From assembly GCF_003063575.1 (NCBI RefSeq), contig NZ_NESC01000013.1:1-64000 (forward strand): 64,000 bases of DNA, written 5' to 3'. Made by a program: the position numbers and the translations under genes. Every line of letters begins with the position of its first letter. The first letter of the stretch is position 1. The DNA comes from Limnohabitans sp. Jir72. GTDB lineage: Bacteria; Pseudomonadota; Gammaproteobacteria; Burkholderiales; Burkholderiaceae_C. Below the pieces are notes generated by a model, which worked only from the letters and a program-made list of their open reading frames with translations, did no database searches and was not told the origin of the DNA. Positions 36,128 to 46,168 of this stretch are shown here, piece by piece.

Positions 36128-37264
36128 TCAGCAGCTCAGGATCAGGTTATCGCGGTGCACCATCTCGGGCTCGGCGGTGTAACCGAGCAAGGCTTCGTAG
36201 CCATGCGATGGTTTGCGGCACAGCAAGCGCGCCTCGGCGCTGGCGTAGTTGGCCAAGCCCCGGGCAATTTCTGCGCCCTGCTCGTCTCGGATGGCGATCA
36301 CATCGCCGCGCGAGAACTCACCCGCCACACCGGTCATGCCAATCGGCAAGAGGCTCTTGCCTTGGGTCAGCACCTTGTGAGCCGCACCGGCATCCACTGT
36401 GACCGAGCCGCGCAGTTGCAGGTGGTCGGCCATCCATTGTTTACGAGCTTGCTGCTTGGCCGTTTGTGCCACCAACAAGGTGCCCATGTTGTCGCCTTGG
36501 CAAAGGCGCAACAAGGCATCGGGCTCGCGGCCCCAAGCGATGACCGTGGAGGCGCCCGAGCCTGCAGCACGTTTGGCCGCCAGGATCTTGGTGATCATGC
36601 CGCCCTTGCCAATGCTCGAACCTGCGCCACCGGCCATGGTCTCGAGCAGTGGGTCCCCGGCACGGGCTTCGTGAACAAAAGTGGCTGAGCGGTCTTTACG
36701 GGGGTCTGCGGTGTACAAGCCCTTCTGGTCGGTCAGGATGATCAGCAAGTCGGCTTCGACCAGATTGGCCACCAAGGCCCCCAGGGTGTCGTTGTCACCA
36801 AACTTGATCTCGTCGTTGACAACCGTGTCGTTCTCGTTGATCACCGGCAAGACCCGGTGCTGCAGCAAGGTGAGCAAGGTCGAGCGGGCGTTGAGGTAAC
36901 GCTCGCGGTCGGCCAGATCGGCGTGCGTGAGCAAGACCTGAGCGCTGCCCATGCCGTTTTCACGCAGCTTGGTTTCGTACATCTGAGCCAAGCCCATCTG
37001 GCCCACGGCGGCCGCAGCCTGCAAAGCCGGCACCTCGCTGGGGCGGGTGGTCCAGCCCAGGCGCTTCATGCCTTCGGCAATCGCACCGCTAGAGACCATC
37101 ACCACCTCTTTGCCTTGCGCACTGAGCAAAGCCATCTGACGGCACCACTCGCCGATGGCCGCTTCGTCGAGGCCTCGGCCTTCGTTGGTCACCAGACTGG
37201 AGCCCACTTTGACAACGATGCGCCGGGCATCGCGCAGCAGGGTGGATACGGCAGGAGTGGTCAT
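36128..37264 (-). CDS. proB: Glutamate 5-kinase
   Basis: This enzyme of about 378 aa catalyses the first step of proline synthesis. The amino-acid kinase domain has [20 protein letters not shown] and [37 protein letters not shown] is also conserved. The last 100 residues form a PUA domain ([20 protein letters not shown]). The ATG at 37264 is preferred over an in-frame start two codons upstream. It lies downstream of obgE, as in many betaproteobacteria. Confidence 0.96.
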   Translation of the reverse strand: MTTPAVSTLLRDARRIVVKVGSSLVTNEGRGLDEAAIGEWCRQMALLSAQGKEVVMVSSGAIAEGMKRLGWTTRPSEVPALQAAAAVGQMGLAQMYETKLRENGMGSAQVLLTHADLADRERYLNARSTLLTLLQHRVLPVINENDTVVNDEIKFGDNDTLGALVANLVEADLLIILTDQKGLYTADPRKDRSATFVHEARAGDPLLETMAGGAGSSIGKGGMITKILAAKRAAGSGASTVIAWGREPDALLRLCQGDNMGTLLVAQTAKQQARKQWMADHLQLRGSVTVDAGAAHKVLTQGKSLLPIGMTGVAGEFSRGDVIAIRDEQGAEIARGLANYASAEARLLCRKPSHGYEALLGYTAEPEMVHRDNLILSC

Positions 37265-37324
37265 GCTCAAGAAGGGTCTTTGGCTTGGGGACAGCCGATT
37301 TCAGCGGCTGAAATCCAGGCCCTG

Positions 37325-38470
<1,146 letters not shown>

Positions 38471-38499
38471 TCATCGCAAAACAAGACGAACCAAAATGC

Positions 38500-38525
38500 G
38501 AAAAGCCCCGGCTTGCGGGGCTCCT
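38500..38525 (-). terminator. Rho-independent terminator after rpmA
   Basis: On the minus strand GAGCCCCGCAAGCCGGGGCT is followed by TTTTCGC. It lies between rpmA and obgE and probably attenuates read-through, giving more ribosomal protein than Obg. Confidence 0.8.
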
Positions 38526-38547
38526 CTTCGCAATGGGCGAGACTGGC

Positions 38548-38808
38548 TTAAACAGCCGGGGTCACGTTCACCATGTGCTTGCTCAGTTCGCCTTTGGTCG
38601 AGAACGACACGTGGCCGTCCACCAGGGCAAACAAAGTGTGGTCCTTGCCGATGCCGACATTGCTGCCCGCATGGAACTTGGTGCCGCGTTGACGAACGAT
38701 GATCGAGCCAGCGCTGATCAGTTCACCACCGAAAGCCTTGACACCCAGCATCTTTGGCTTGGAATCACGACCGTTGCGCGTAGAGCCGCCGCCTTTTTTC
38801 TGTGCCAT
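38548..38808 (-). CDS. rpmA: 50S ribosomal protein L27
   Basis: This 86-aa protein of the ribosomal peptidyl-transferase region begins [20 protein letters not shown] and has [20 protein letters not shown], both diagnostic. It starts 12 nt after rplU in the standard rplU-rpmA pair. No N-terminal processing extension of the Firmicute type is seen. Confidence 0.98.
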   Translation of the reverse strand: MAQKKGGGSTRNGRDSKPKMLGVKAFGGELISAGSIIVRQRGTKFHAGSNVGIGKDHTLFALVDGHVSFSTKGELSKHMVNVTPAV

Positions 38809-38820
38809 GACCTATTCTCC

Positions 38821-39132
38821 TCAGGCAGTGATCGCGCCGATTTGCAGTTCAGTGAACTGCTGGCGGTGACCCTGACGTTTCTGATAGTGCTTACGACGGC
38901 GCATCTTGAAGATGTGCACTTTGTCGTGCTTGCCATGCGCCAAAACTGTGGCTTTGACTGTGGCGCCGGACACCAGGGGCGTGCCGATCTTCAGTTCGGC
39001 GCCGGTACCGACGGCCAGAACTTGATCAATCACGATTTCCTGGCCAACGTCCGCAGCAATCTGTTCTACTTTAATTTTTTCGCCAGCGACAACACGATAC
39101 TGTTTGCCACCGGTTTTTATGACCGCGTACAT
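38821..39132 (-). CDS. rplU: 50S ribosomal protein L21
   Basis: This 103-aa 23S rRNA-binding protein begins [20 protein letters not shown] and ends with [20 protein letters not shown], the typical L21 pattern. The ATG at 39132 follows AAGAGG at about 39138-39143; the longer frame adds only leader sequence. First gene of the rplU-rpmA-obgE-proB run. Confidence 0.98.
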   Translation of the reverse strand: MYAVIKTGGKQYRVVAGEKIKVEQIAADVGQEIVIDQVLAVGTGAELKIGTPLVSGATVKATVLAHGKHDKVHIFKMRRRKHYQKRQGHRQQFTELQIGAITA

Positions 39133-39186
39133 AAATGACCTCTTTTGAATGGAAGTTTCCAAGGGCTAATCCCCAAGGAACCTAAG

Positions 39187-39216
39187 ATTTTAGCACGGCT
39201 TGACACCCAATTGCAA
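39187..39216 (-). promoter_or_regulatory. Probable sigma-70 promoter for rplU
   Basis: On the minus strand TTGCAA (39211-39216) is followed after 18 nt by TAAAAT (39187-39192), preceded by TG one base upstream (extended -10). The start of transcription would be about 50 nt upstream of the rplU ATG. Confidence 0.6.
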
Positions 39217-39340
39217 ATCGGCCAATCCTCCCGGACTGGGGCCTGCGCTGAGGGCCACGGCCTGTCCCTATAATCAGGGCCAGTTTCAATCCATTCTCCT
39301 GACCCGGACGACTTGTCCGGGCCCTTGCCGGATTTTCCAC

Positions 39341-40324
39341 TTGTCTGCCTCCGAACACAGCACCGCTGCCGTCCTTGCCCTGGTTGCCCCCGACATGGCG
39401 CAGGTGGACCGCGTCATCGCCGAGCGCCTGGACTCGGGCGTGCCCTTGGTCGGCGAGGTGGCTAAATACATCATCTCGGCGGGCGGCAAGCGCTTGCGGC
39501 CCGTGCTGCTGCTGCTGACCTGTGGCGCATTGGGCTACACCGGCACCCAGCGTCACAACTTGGCCGCCGTGGTTGAATTCATACACACCGCCACCTTGCT
39601 GCACGACGATGTGGTGGACGAGTCCACCCTGCGCCGTGGTCGCCCGACTGCCAACGAAAGCTTTGGCAATCCAGCCAGCGTGCTGGTGGGTGACTTTTTG
39701 TATTCCCGCGCGTTCCAGATGATGGTGGACGCAGACAACATGCGCGTGATGCAGACCTTGGCCGATGCGACCAATGTGATCGCTGAAGGTGAAGTTCTGC
39801 AGTTGATGAACATGCACGATGCCTCGCTGGACGAAGAAGGCTATTTGCGCGTCATCCGGTCGAAAACAGCCAAACTGTTCGAAGCCAGCGCCCGTCTGGG
39901 TGCCATTTTGGCGGGCAGCCCTGCCGCCATTGAGGCCGCTTGCGCCAACTACGGCCAGGCCTTGGGCACCGCTTTCCAGGTCATTGACGATGTGCTCGAC
40001 TACGACGGCAATGCCGCCGAAATGGGCAAGAACCTGGGCGACGACCTGCGCGAAGGCAAAGCGACTTTGCCATTGATCTTGGCCATGCAAAAAGGCACAC
40101 CAGCACAAAGCCAAACCGTGCGCGAAGCCATCGAAACCGGCAGCGTAGACCGCCTGAACGAGATCGTGGCCATCGTGCGCGAGACTGGCGCACTGGAGGC
40201 CACACGCCATGCGGCCGCAGCCGAGGCCCAGCGCGCCATCGATGCCGCCATGCAACTGCCTGACAACGCGCACCGGCAGGCCATGGTGGTGCTGGCATCA
40301 CAACTGCTGACCCGCCGGACCTGA
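39341..40324 (+). CDS. ispB: Polyprenyl (octaprenyl) diphosphate synthase
   Basis: This trans-prenyltransferase of about 327 aa makes the quinone side chain. The first Asp-rich motif is LLHDDVVDESTLRRGRPTAN and the second DDVLDYDG; GGKRLRPVLLLL and FGNPASVLVGDFLYSRAF are also diagnostic. The start is probably TTG 39341 (LSASEHSTAAVLALVAPDMA), as no ATG lies between there and the conserved region except one at MAQVD. A TATAAT at 39269-39274 is a possible -10. It is divergent from rplU. Confidence 0.95.
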   Translation: MSASEHSTAAVLALVAPDMAQVDRVIAERLDSGVPLVGEVAKYIISAGGKRLRPVLLLLTCGALGYTGTQRHNLAAVVEFIHTATLLHDDVVDESTLRRGRPTANESFGNPASVLVGDFLYSRAFQMMVDADNMRVMQTLADATNVIAEGEVLQLMNMHDASLDEEGYLRVIRSKTAKLFEASARLGAILAGSPAAIEAACANYGQALGTAFQVIDDVLDYDGNAAEMGKNLGDDLREGKATLPLILAMQKGTPAQSQTVREAIETGSVDRLNEIVAIVRETGALEATRHAAAAEAQRAIDAAMQLPDNAHRQAMVVLASQLLTRRT

Positions 40325-40346
40325 GCAGCCAGCGCTCGTCCCTTGC

Positions 40347-40373
40347 AGCCGCTGCATTCAGCGGCTTTTTTGT
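40347..40373 (+). terminator. Rho-independent terminator after ispB
   Basis: AGCCGCTG-CATT-CAGCGGCT followed by TTTTTG lies just past the ispB stop, separating it from the pil genes. Confidence 0.88.
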
Positions 40374-40455
40374 GTCTGCGCCACACGGGATTTACAAAAC
40401 GGCCCGCCCGGCCCATCATTCACCCACAGAGGTATTCAATACCCGGGGAGGAGAC

Positions 40456-41670
40456 ATGGCAGACATGAACGCCCGCATGGGCAATGGCCAAAGCGAAGAC
40501 GCGCCCGTGGTCCAGTACGTGCAGCAGCTGCTGGAGCAGGCCGTGGCCCTGCAGGCTTCAGACCTGCACTTTGAGCCCTACGAACACCACTACCGCGTGC
40601 GCATGCGGGTGGACGGCGAGTTGCGCGAAATGGCCGCGCCACCCATGGCCCTGAAAGACCGGCTGGCTTCGCGTGTGAAAGTGCTGTCCCGCCTGGACAT
40701 CGCCGAAAAACGCTTACCCCAGGACGGGCGCATGAAACTGCAGCTGCCCAACGGTCGCGCCATCGACCTGCGCGTGAGCACCCTGCCCACCTTGTTTGGT
40801 GAAAAGCTGGTGATCCGGGTGCTGGATTCAGCCCAAGTCCAGCTGGACTTGCCGCAACTGGGTTATGAGACCGGTGATTTGAAGCGCTTGGAGGAAGCGA
40901 TCCGCCAACCGCACGGCATGGTGCTGGTCACCGGCCCCACTGGCTCGGGCAAGACCCAATCGCTGTATGCCTGCCTGAATCTGCTCAATACGGCAGAGGT
41001 CAACATCGCCACTGTAGAGGACCCTTGCGAGATCCAGCTGCAAGGCATCAACCAGGTCAATGTGCAAGACAAGCCGGGGCTGACGTTTGCGGTGGCCTTG
41101 CGGGCCTTCTTGCGGCAAGACCCGGACATCCTGATGGTCGGTGAAATCCGCGATTTGGAAACGGCCAACATCGCCGTGCAGGCCGCCCAGACCGGGCACC
41201 TGGTGCTGTCCACCCTGCACACCAACGATGCACCCAGCACCTTGGTGCGGCTGCGCAACATGGGCACCGCCACCTACAACATCGCCGCCAGTGTGACCCT
41301 GATCACCGCACAGCGGCTGGTGCGCCGTTTGTGCCCGCATTGCAAACACGCCATCACATTGCCTGCCGAAATTTTGGTGCAAGCGGGCTTGTCGGCAGAT
41401 GCCATCACAAGCGACACGGTCACCATCTTTGCGCCCGCAGCATGCGCACATTGCCACAAAGGGTTTTCGGGACGTACCGGGATTTTCCAGGTGATGCCCG
41501 TCACCCCTGCCATGCAAACGCTCGTGCTCAACGAAGCGAGCAGCCAGGAATTGGCCTGGCAAGCACACCGCGAAGGTGTCGCCAGCTTACGGGAAGCGGG
41601 TTTGCGAAAAGTGATGCAAGGCATCACGTCGCTGGAAGAAGTTCTGGCGGTGACTCGGGAGGGCACATGA
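40456..41670 (+). CDS. pilB: Type IV pilus assembly ATPase, PilB/GspE family, short form
   Basis: This 404-aa hexameric ATPase drives pilus extension. The N2-type domain has EQAVALQASDLHFEPYEHHY; Walker A is GPTGSGKT, the Asp box VEDPCEIQ and the His box HLVLSTLHTNDA; a zinc site is CPHC with CAHC. PilB is usually about 560-580 aa, and the N-terminal MshEN/N1 domain is absent here. The ATG at 40456 follows GGGGAGG. It overlaps pilC by 4 nt. GspE-like function is possible, but the pilC-pilD neighbours favour pili. Confidence 0.9.
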   Translation: MADMNARMGNGQSEDAPVVQYVQQLLEQAVALQASDLHFEPYEHHYRVRMRVDGELREMAAPPMALKDRLASRVKVLSRLDIAEKRLPQDGRMKLQLPNGRAIDLRVSTLPTLFGEKLVIRVLDSAQVQLDLPQLGYETGDLKRLEEAIRQPHGMVLVTGPTGSGKTQSLYACLNLLNTAEVNIATVEDPCEIQLQGINQVNVQDKPGLTFAVALRAFLRQDPDILMVGEIRDLETANIAVQAAQTGHLVLSTLHTNDAPSTLVRLRNMGTATYNIAASVTLITAQRLVRRLCPHCKHAITLPAEILVQAGLSADAITSDTVTIFAPAACAHCHKGFSGRTGIFQVMPVTPAMQTLVLNEASSQELAWQAHREGVASLREAGLRKVMQGITSLEEVLAVTREGT

Positions 41671-42872
41671 CAGCACGCAAAACCAGTCCCTCTTTTGCGT
41701 GGCAAGGACGCAATGCACAAGGACAAACGGAAAAAGGGCGAATCAACGCCGTGAACGCTGAATTGGCCCGAGCCCAATTGCGCAGACAAGGCATCAAAGT
41801 CGCAACCCTGCAACGCCTGTGGTGGAACCCGGAACCGAGGATTCGCACCCGCGATGTGACACAAATGACTCGGCAACTGTCTGCCTTGCTGCATGCAGGC
41901 ATCCCCTTGCTGCAAGCATTGCACATGGTGTCGAACAGCCAACCAACAGCGGCACTCACAGCGGTCATTCGGGCCATACAAAAAGATGTGGAAGCCGGCC
42001 AAGCTTTGCATGTCGCCCTGGCCAAACATCCGAAACATTTTTCAGGTTTGTACATCAGCATGGTGCAAGCTGGTGAGTCTGCGGGTATTTTGGACACGCT
42101 GATGGACCGCTTGGCCAACACCCTGGAAAAGAATGAAGCCCTGCGCTCTCGCGTTCGCTCTGCACTGATGTACCCCAGCGCCGTGATGTTCATCGCCACA
42201 GGTGTTCTGACCATGATTCTCGTGTTTGTGGTGCCCGCCTTTCAGGATGTGTTCAAAGCATTTGGCGCAGACCTGCCTTGGCCGACGCAAGTGGTGGTGG
42301 CCATGAGCGAGGGCCTTAGCCAGGCGGGACCACTTGCACTTTTCATGGTGTGCGCAGGTGGATGGTTTTGGCCCAAGCTGAGCGCCCAGGAATCACGCGC
42401 CAGGCTCTGGCTGAATCGCCATTTGCTCAACATGCCATTGCTGGGGCGCTTGATCCAAAGTGCGGTGGTGGCCCGCTGGGCACAAACCTTGTCCGCATTG
42501 TTGGCCGCCGGTGTTCCTCTGACCGAGGCTTTGGGCCCCGTGGCCCAAGCATGCGATCATCTGGTCTTTGAACGCACGACATTGGAATTGCAACGGCAAG
42601 TGGGCCAAGGCAGCAGTTTGAGTGAAGCGATGGCACAAACTGCACGCTTTCCGCCCATGATCGTGCAGTTGTGCCACACAGGAGAAGAGACCGGTTCCAT
42701 GGACACATTATTGGCACGGGCGGGCAAGCTGATGGAAACCGAGTTGGACGACCAAGTCAACGGCCTGTCGAGCTTGCTGGAGCCTTTGATCATCGTGGTG
42801 CTGGGTGGTTTAATTGGTGGGATTTTGGTCGCCATGTATTTGCCCATTTTCCGGATGGGTCAGGTTTTTTGA
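41667..42872 (+). CDS. pilC: Type IV pilus inner-membrane platform protein
   Basis: This 401-aa protein of the T2SSF/PilC family has two homologous cytoplasmic halves and three membrane helices. FAWQGRNAQGQTEKGRIN and TRQLSALLHAGIPLLQALHM mark the first half, WAQTLSALLAAGVPLTEALG the second, with GSMDTLLARAGKLMETELDD near the end. The ATG overlaps the pilB stop, so the larger frame upstream is not real. Confidence 0.95.
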   Translation: MTARKTSPSFAWQGRNAQGQTEKGRINAVNAELARAQLRRQGIKVATLQRLWWNPEPRIRTRDVTQMTRQLSALLHAGIPLLQALHMVSNSQPTAALTAVIRAIQKDVEAGQALHVALAKHPKHFSGLYISMVQAGESAGILDTLMDRLANTLEKNEALRSRVRSALMYPSAVMFIATGVLTMILVFVVPAFQDVFKAFGADLPWPTQVVVAMSEGLSQAGPLALFMVCAGGWFWPKLSAQESRARLWLNRHLLNMPLLGRLIQSAVVARWAQTLSALLAAGVPLTEALGPVAQACDHLVFERTTLELQRQVGQGSSLSEAMAQTARFPPMIVQLCHTGEETGSMDTLLARAGKLMETELDDQVNGLSSLLEPLIIVVLGGLIGGILVAMYLPIFRMGQVF

Positions 42873-42873
42873 T

Positions 42874-43707
42874 ATGCACATAGACGTGTTCAACGGGGTA
42901 TCGGCCGGCCTGATCGGCTTGGCCATTGGCAGTTTTCTGAATGTGGTCATTCACCGCTTGCCACGCATGCTCGAAGCACAATGGGCCGCAGACACCCAAG
43001 CCCACAACGAGGCCGAGCCCCACCCAAAAACCGCCCCTTACAACCTGGCGTTTCCCAGCTCGCACTGCCCGCATTGCGGCTACAAACTGCGCTGGACCGA
43101 CAACATCCCCGTTCTGAGCTATCTGTGGCTGCGTGGCCAATGCCGCCAATGCCACAGCCCGATCGGCTGGCGTTATATCGCCATTGAGTTGCTGACCAGT
43201 GCTTTGTTCGCATGGGCCGTGATGACATACGGCATGGGTGTGCAAGCCATGGCTTGGGCAGGTTTTGCATCGGCTTTGCTGGCTCTGGCCGCTATTGATG
43301 CAGACACCACATTGCTGCCTGACGCCATCACACAGCCGCTGACATGGAGCGGCCTGATCGCTGCCAGCATGCAATGGAGCGACCAATCCCTGAACCAAGC
43401 TTTATGGGGCGCTACAGCAGGCTACCTCGTGTTGTGGCTGGTGTATTGGCTCTTCAAGTTGTTCACTGGCAAAGATGGCATGGGTCAAGGTGATTTCAAG
43501 CTGTTGGCGGCACTGGGTGCATGGCTGGGTTGGCCATCCTTGATGTCTTTGGTGCTGGTGGCATCGCTCACAGGCATTGTCGGAGGGCTGATCTTGCGCT
43601 GGCGCGGCCAACTGGGCCAAGGCGGATACATGCCGTTTGGCCCCTTTCTCGCCTTGGCTGGCTTGTGGGTCATGCTCTTGGGGCCCCTTCCTTCACTCCA
43701 TCTTTGA
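42874..43707 (+). CDS. pilD: Prepilin peptidase / N-methyltransferase
   Basis: This 277-aa membrane aspartic protease cleaves and methylates prepilins. The N-terminal cytoplasmic loop carries the zinc CxxC pair in CPHCGYK and CRQCHS; the catalytic Asp residues lie in AAIDADTTLLPD and GMGQGDFKLLAALGAWLG. Seven to eight helices are visible. It starts 1 nt after pilC. No pilin gene lies here; substrates must be elsewhere. Confidence 0.95.
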   Translation: MHIDVFNGVSAGLIGLAIGSFLNVVIHRLPRMLEAQWAADTQAHNEAEPHPKTAPYNLAFPSSHCPHCGYKLRWTDNIPVLSYLWLRGQCRQCHSPIGWRYIAIELLTSALFAWAVMTYGMGVQAMAWAGFASALLALAAIDADTTLLPDAITQPLTWSGLIAASMQWSDQSLNQALWGATAGYLVLWLVYWLFKLFTGKDGMGQGDFKLLAALGAWLGWPSLMSLVLVASLTGIVGGLILRWRGQLGQGGYMPFGPFLALAGLWVMLLGPLPSLHL

Positions 43708-43710
43708 CAC

Positions 43711-44328
43711 ATGAATTCACAACGCATTTGGCGCATCGGCCTGACCGGTGGTATCGGCAGTGGCAAAAGCACAGTTGCAGGCATGCTGGCTGCGCGCGGT
43801 GCAGCCGTGATCGATGCCGATGCCATCTCGCGCAGCGTGACGGCCACAGGCGGCAGAGCCATTGAGGCCATCACCGCCGCATTTGGCCCCCACATGCTTG
43901 ACAGCGATGGCGCCATGAACCGCCAGGCCATGCGAGAGCGCATCTTTCAAGACCCTCAAGCCAAACGCCAACTCGAAGCGATCATCCACCCGCTGGTCGG
44001 TCAGCTCACCGCCGAGCAAGCACAACACGCCCTGGACACTGGCCACCGCTGTCTGGTGTTTGATGTGCCCTTGCTGGTCGAATCCGGCGAGCGCTGGCGC
44101 CGCCAGGTCGATCGCGTGCTGGTGGTCGACTGCGACACCGAGACGCAGCGCCAGCGTGTCATGGTGCGCAATGGCCTGTCGGCAGCAGAAATCGACCGGA
44201 TCATTGCCCAGCAAGCCAGCCGGGCCCAGCGCCTGGCCTGCGCCGATGCCGTGATCGTTAACCAAAGCATCAACTTGCTCGAATTAGAGGCGCAAATCTC
44301 TCAAGTGGCCGCTGACTTCGGGCTATGA
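43711..44328 (+). CDS. coaE: Dephospho-CoA kinase
   Basis: This 205-aa P-loop kinase performs the last step of coenzyme A synthesis. Walker A is GLTGGIGSGKSTV, followed by DADAISRSVTATGG; FDVPLLVESGERW and VVDCDTETQRQRVMVRNG fit the lid and nucleotide regions. Placement after pilD and before zapD is the standard proteobacterial order. Confidence 0.97.
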   Translation: MNSQRIWRIGLTGGIGSGKSTVAGMLAARGAAVIDADAISRSVTATGGRAIEAITAAFGPHMLDSDGAMNRQAMRERIFQDPQAKRQLEAIIHPLVGQLTAEQAQHALDTGHRCLVFDVPLLVESGERWRRQVDRVLVVDCDTETQRQRVMVRNGLSAAEIDRIIAQQASRAQRLACADAVIVNQSINLLELEAQISQVAADFGL

Positions 44329-44350
44329 TTGCGGCACTGGAAAACGCCGC

Positions 44351-45106
44351 GTGATACTGTACGAATACCCCTTCAACGAACGCATCCGCACCTATTTGCG
44401 CTTGCAGCAATTGTTCAACCGCTTTGGCCAATTGATGGCCCGCACCGAAGCGGTGGACCACCACTTTGCGCTGACCACCTTGTTTGAAATCATCGAGGTG
44501 GCCTCGCGCTCCGAACTCAAGTCGGATGTGCTGAAGGACCTGGAACGCCAAAAACAACTGTACAACGGCTACCGTGGGAACCCGGCCATTTCCGAAAAAG
44601 CTTTGGACGGATTGATCGCCCAGCTTGACGAGCACTTTGAAGCGCTCAACGAAGTCAGTGGCAAGATCGGCATGGGCCTGAGCGACAACGATTTCCTGAT
44701 GTCTTTGCGCAGCCGTGTGGTCATCCCCGGTGGCACCTGCGAATTCGACCTGCCCGCGTACCACGCCTGGCAACACCACGACGCCAGCAGCCGCAGCGCT
44801 GACTTGCGCCTGTGGAGTGCACCGTTTGTACCCTTGGCCCAAACCATCCAGCTGCTGCTCAAAATGCTGCGCGAATCGGGGGCCAGCCAAAAGGTCATGT
44901 CCACGGCTGGTCAGTTGCAACAGAACCTGCCGCAAGGGCGCACCTTCCAGTTGCTGCGACTGAAAATCGATCCCGCATTGGGCATCACCCCCGAGATCAG
45001 CTGCAACCGCCTGTTGGTGGTGATTCGCATGATGCAGCAGCAAAGCGATGGGCGCTTGGTTGCCACCGCCGAAGATGTGCCGTTCGAGATGTCTTTGTGC
45101 GCATGA
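44351..45106 (+). CDS. zapD: Cell division protein ZapD (DUF1342)
   Basis: This 251-aa protein bundles FtsZ filaments. It opens with ILYEYPFNERIRTYLRLQQL, then FALTTLFEIIEVASRSELKS and EFDLPAYHAWQHHDASSRSA, all ZapD hallmarks. The start is GTG at 44351, 22 nt after coaE. It overlaps yacG by 4 nt. Confidence 0.96.
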   Translation: MILYEYPFNERIRTYLRLQQLFNRFGQLMARTEAVDHHFALTTLFEIIEVASRSELKSDVLKDLERQKQLYNGYRGNPAISEKALDGLIAQLDEHFEALNEVSGKIGMGLSDNDFLMSLRSRVVIPGGTCEFDLPAYHAWQHHDASSRSADLRLWSAPFVPLAQTIQLLLKMLRESGASQKVMSTAGQLQQNLPQGRTFQLLRLKIDPALGITPEISCNRLLVVIRMMQQQSDGRLVATAEDVPFEMSLCA

Positions 45107-45318
45107 GCGACGCCCAGCCATCCGAACCGATCAAGCCCCGCCAAGTCCGCTGCCCTGGCTGCGCAGGCCTGAGCCTTTACAGCAGCGCCAACCCTTACCG
45201 TCCGTTTTGCAGCGCCCGCTGCAAAGGTGTCGATTTGGGTGCGTGGGCCAGCGAAGAATTCCGTGTACCCGAAGACACTCCACCGGATGACGATTTCGGC
45301 GACCCCAGACTGCAATGA
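45103..45318 (+). CDS. yacG: DNA gyrase inhibitor YacG (zinc protein)
   Basis: This 71-aa protein has a four-Cys zinc site, CPGC and FCSARCKGVDLGAWA, with the usual acidic tail. In E. coli YacG binds GyrB and inhibits it. The first pair CPGC is followed by a linker (AGLSLYSSANPYRP). Its ATG overlaps the zapD stop. Confidence 0.95.
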   Translation: MSDAQPSEPIKPRQVRCPGCAGLSLYSSANPYRPFCSARCKGVDLGAWASEEFRVPEDTPPDDDFGDPRLQ

Positions 45319-45352
45319 GCCCCTGATGCCTGCATTTTCTGCAAGCCCCAAC

Positions 45353-45384
45353 GCAAAAAGCCCGCTTGCGCGGGCTTTTTGCTG
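45353..45384. terminator. Bidirectional terminator between yacG and cytochrome c4 genes
   Basis: GCAAAAAGCCCGC-TTGC-GCGGGCTTTTTGC is symmetric and sits between the converging 3' ends at 45318 and 45402. Confidence 0.92.
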
Positions 45385-45401
45385 TCTACCGATACAGAGG
45401 A

Positions 45402-46061
45402 TCAGCGGAATTTGGACTGAGGAATGGTCTTCAAGTCGCCATCCAAGGAACCCACATAAGCCGACAAGGCTTTGAGTTCAGCATTGGAGAACTGCTTGGC
45501 CACGCCACCCATCACACCGTTGCTGCGGCCCCAGGTGGACAGATTTTCCACTTTGTAGGACTTCAAGGCGACGAACAGGAAGTCTTTGTGCTGACCCGCG
45601 ATCTTGGGGTAGCTGGGGTCCACAGGCTTGGAGAAGTTGTCGCCGTGGCAAGACACGCAAGCGCCTTTTTGCAGCAAAGCGGCCACTTTGGCGTCCGGTG
45701 CGGCTGGGACCTTGGTCACAGGCTCGGTCTTGCCGTGTTGCTCGTAATAAGCCGCCACATCGGCGATGTCCTGATCGCTCAGGCTGGCGGCAATACCGCG
45801 CATGGTGGGGTGCTTGCGGTCGCCTTTTTTGTAGGCATTCAGGGCAGAGGCAATGTACTTGGCGTTCTGACCAGAGATCATCGGCACACGATACACCTCG
45901 GGGAAGCTGGCCTGGTAGCCTTTGATACCGTGGCAGCCGATGCACATGGCGATCTTTTGCTCAGCGGCTTTGGCATCGCCCTTCACTTCTTGAGCTTGGG
46001 CGGAGATGGCGGTCACAGAGGCGACAGCCAGGGCAAACATCGAGGACAACAGCTTGTTCAT
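45402..46061 (-). CDS. Dihaem cytochrome c4
   Basis: This 219-aa periplasmic electron carrier has a signal peptide ending in SAQAQ and two haem sites, CIGCH at 40-44 and CVSCH at 135-139, with distal Met ligands expected in HPTMRGIAASLSDQDIADVA and SNGVMGGVAKQFSNAELKAL. The duplicated domain structure and length fit c4, which feeds cbb3 or similar oxidases. I chose ATG 46061; the upstream extension overlaps the FNR box. A TATAAT on the minus strand at 46104-46109 is a possible -10. Confidence 0.93.
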   Translation of the reverse strand: MNKLLSSMFALAVASVTAISAQAQEVKGDAKAAEQKIAMCIGCHGIKGYQASFPEVYRVPMISGQNAKYIASALNAYKKGDRKHPTMRGIAASLSDQDIADVAAYYEQHGKTEPVTKVPAAPDAKVAALLQKGACVSCHGDNFSKPVDPSYPKIAGQHKDFLFVALKSYKVENLSTWGRSNGVMGGVAKQFSNAELKALSAYVGSLDGDLKTIPQSKFR

Positions 46062-46083
46062 TTTGCTCAGACAATCCAAATGA

Positions 46084-46097
46084 TTGATAAAAATCAA
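46084..46097. promoter_or_regulatory. Perfect FNR/Anr-type box
   Basis: TTGATAAAAATCAA matches the TTGAT-N4-ATCAA consensus exactly. It lies between the cytochrome c4 start and moxR. A CATAAT at 46123-46128 would place moxR transcription about 42-45 nt from the box centre, the class II activating position, whereas for cytochrome c4 it would overlap the promoter or transcription start and so repress. Confidence 0.75.
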
Positions 46098-46168
46098 ATG
46101 CGGATTATATCGGGCTGGCCCTCATAATCCTGACAAGCTTTTTTCCTGTTGTTCACGAGACCCTCATC

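Noticed and set aside
43521-43865. Alternative plus-strand frame overlapping pilD and coaE
   Set aside because: It spans two well-supported genes in another frame and has no protein-family content.
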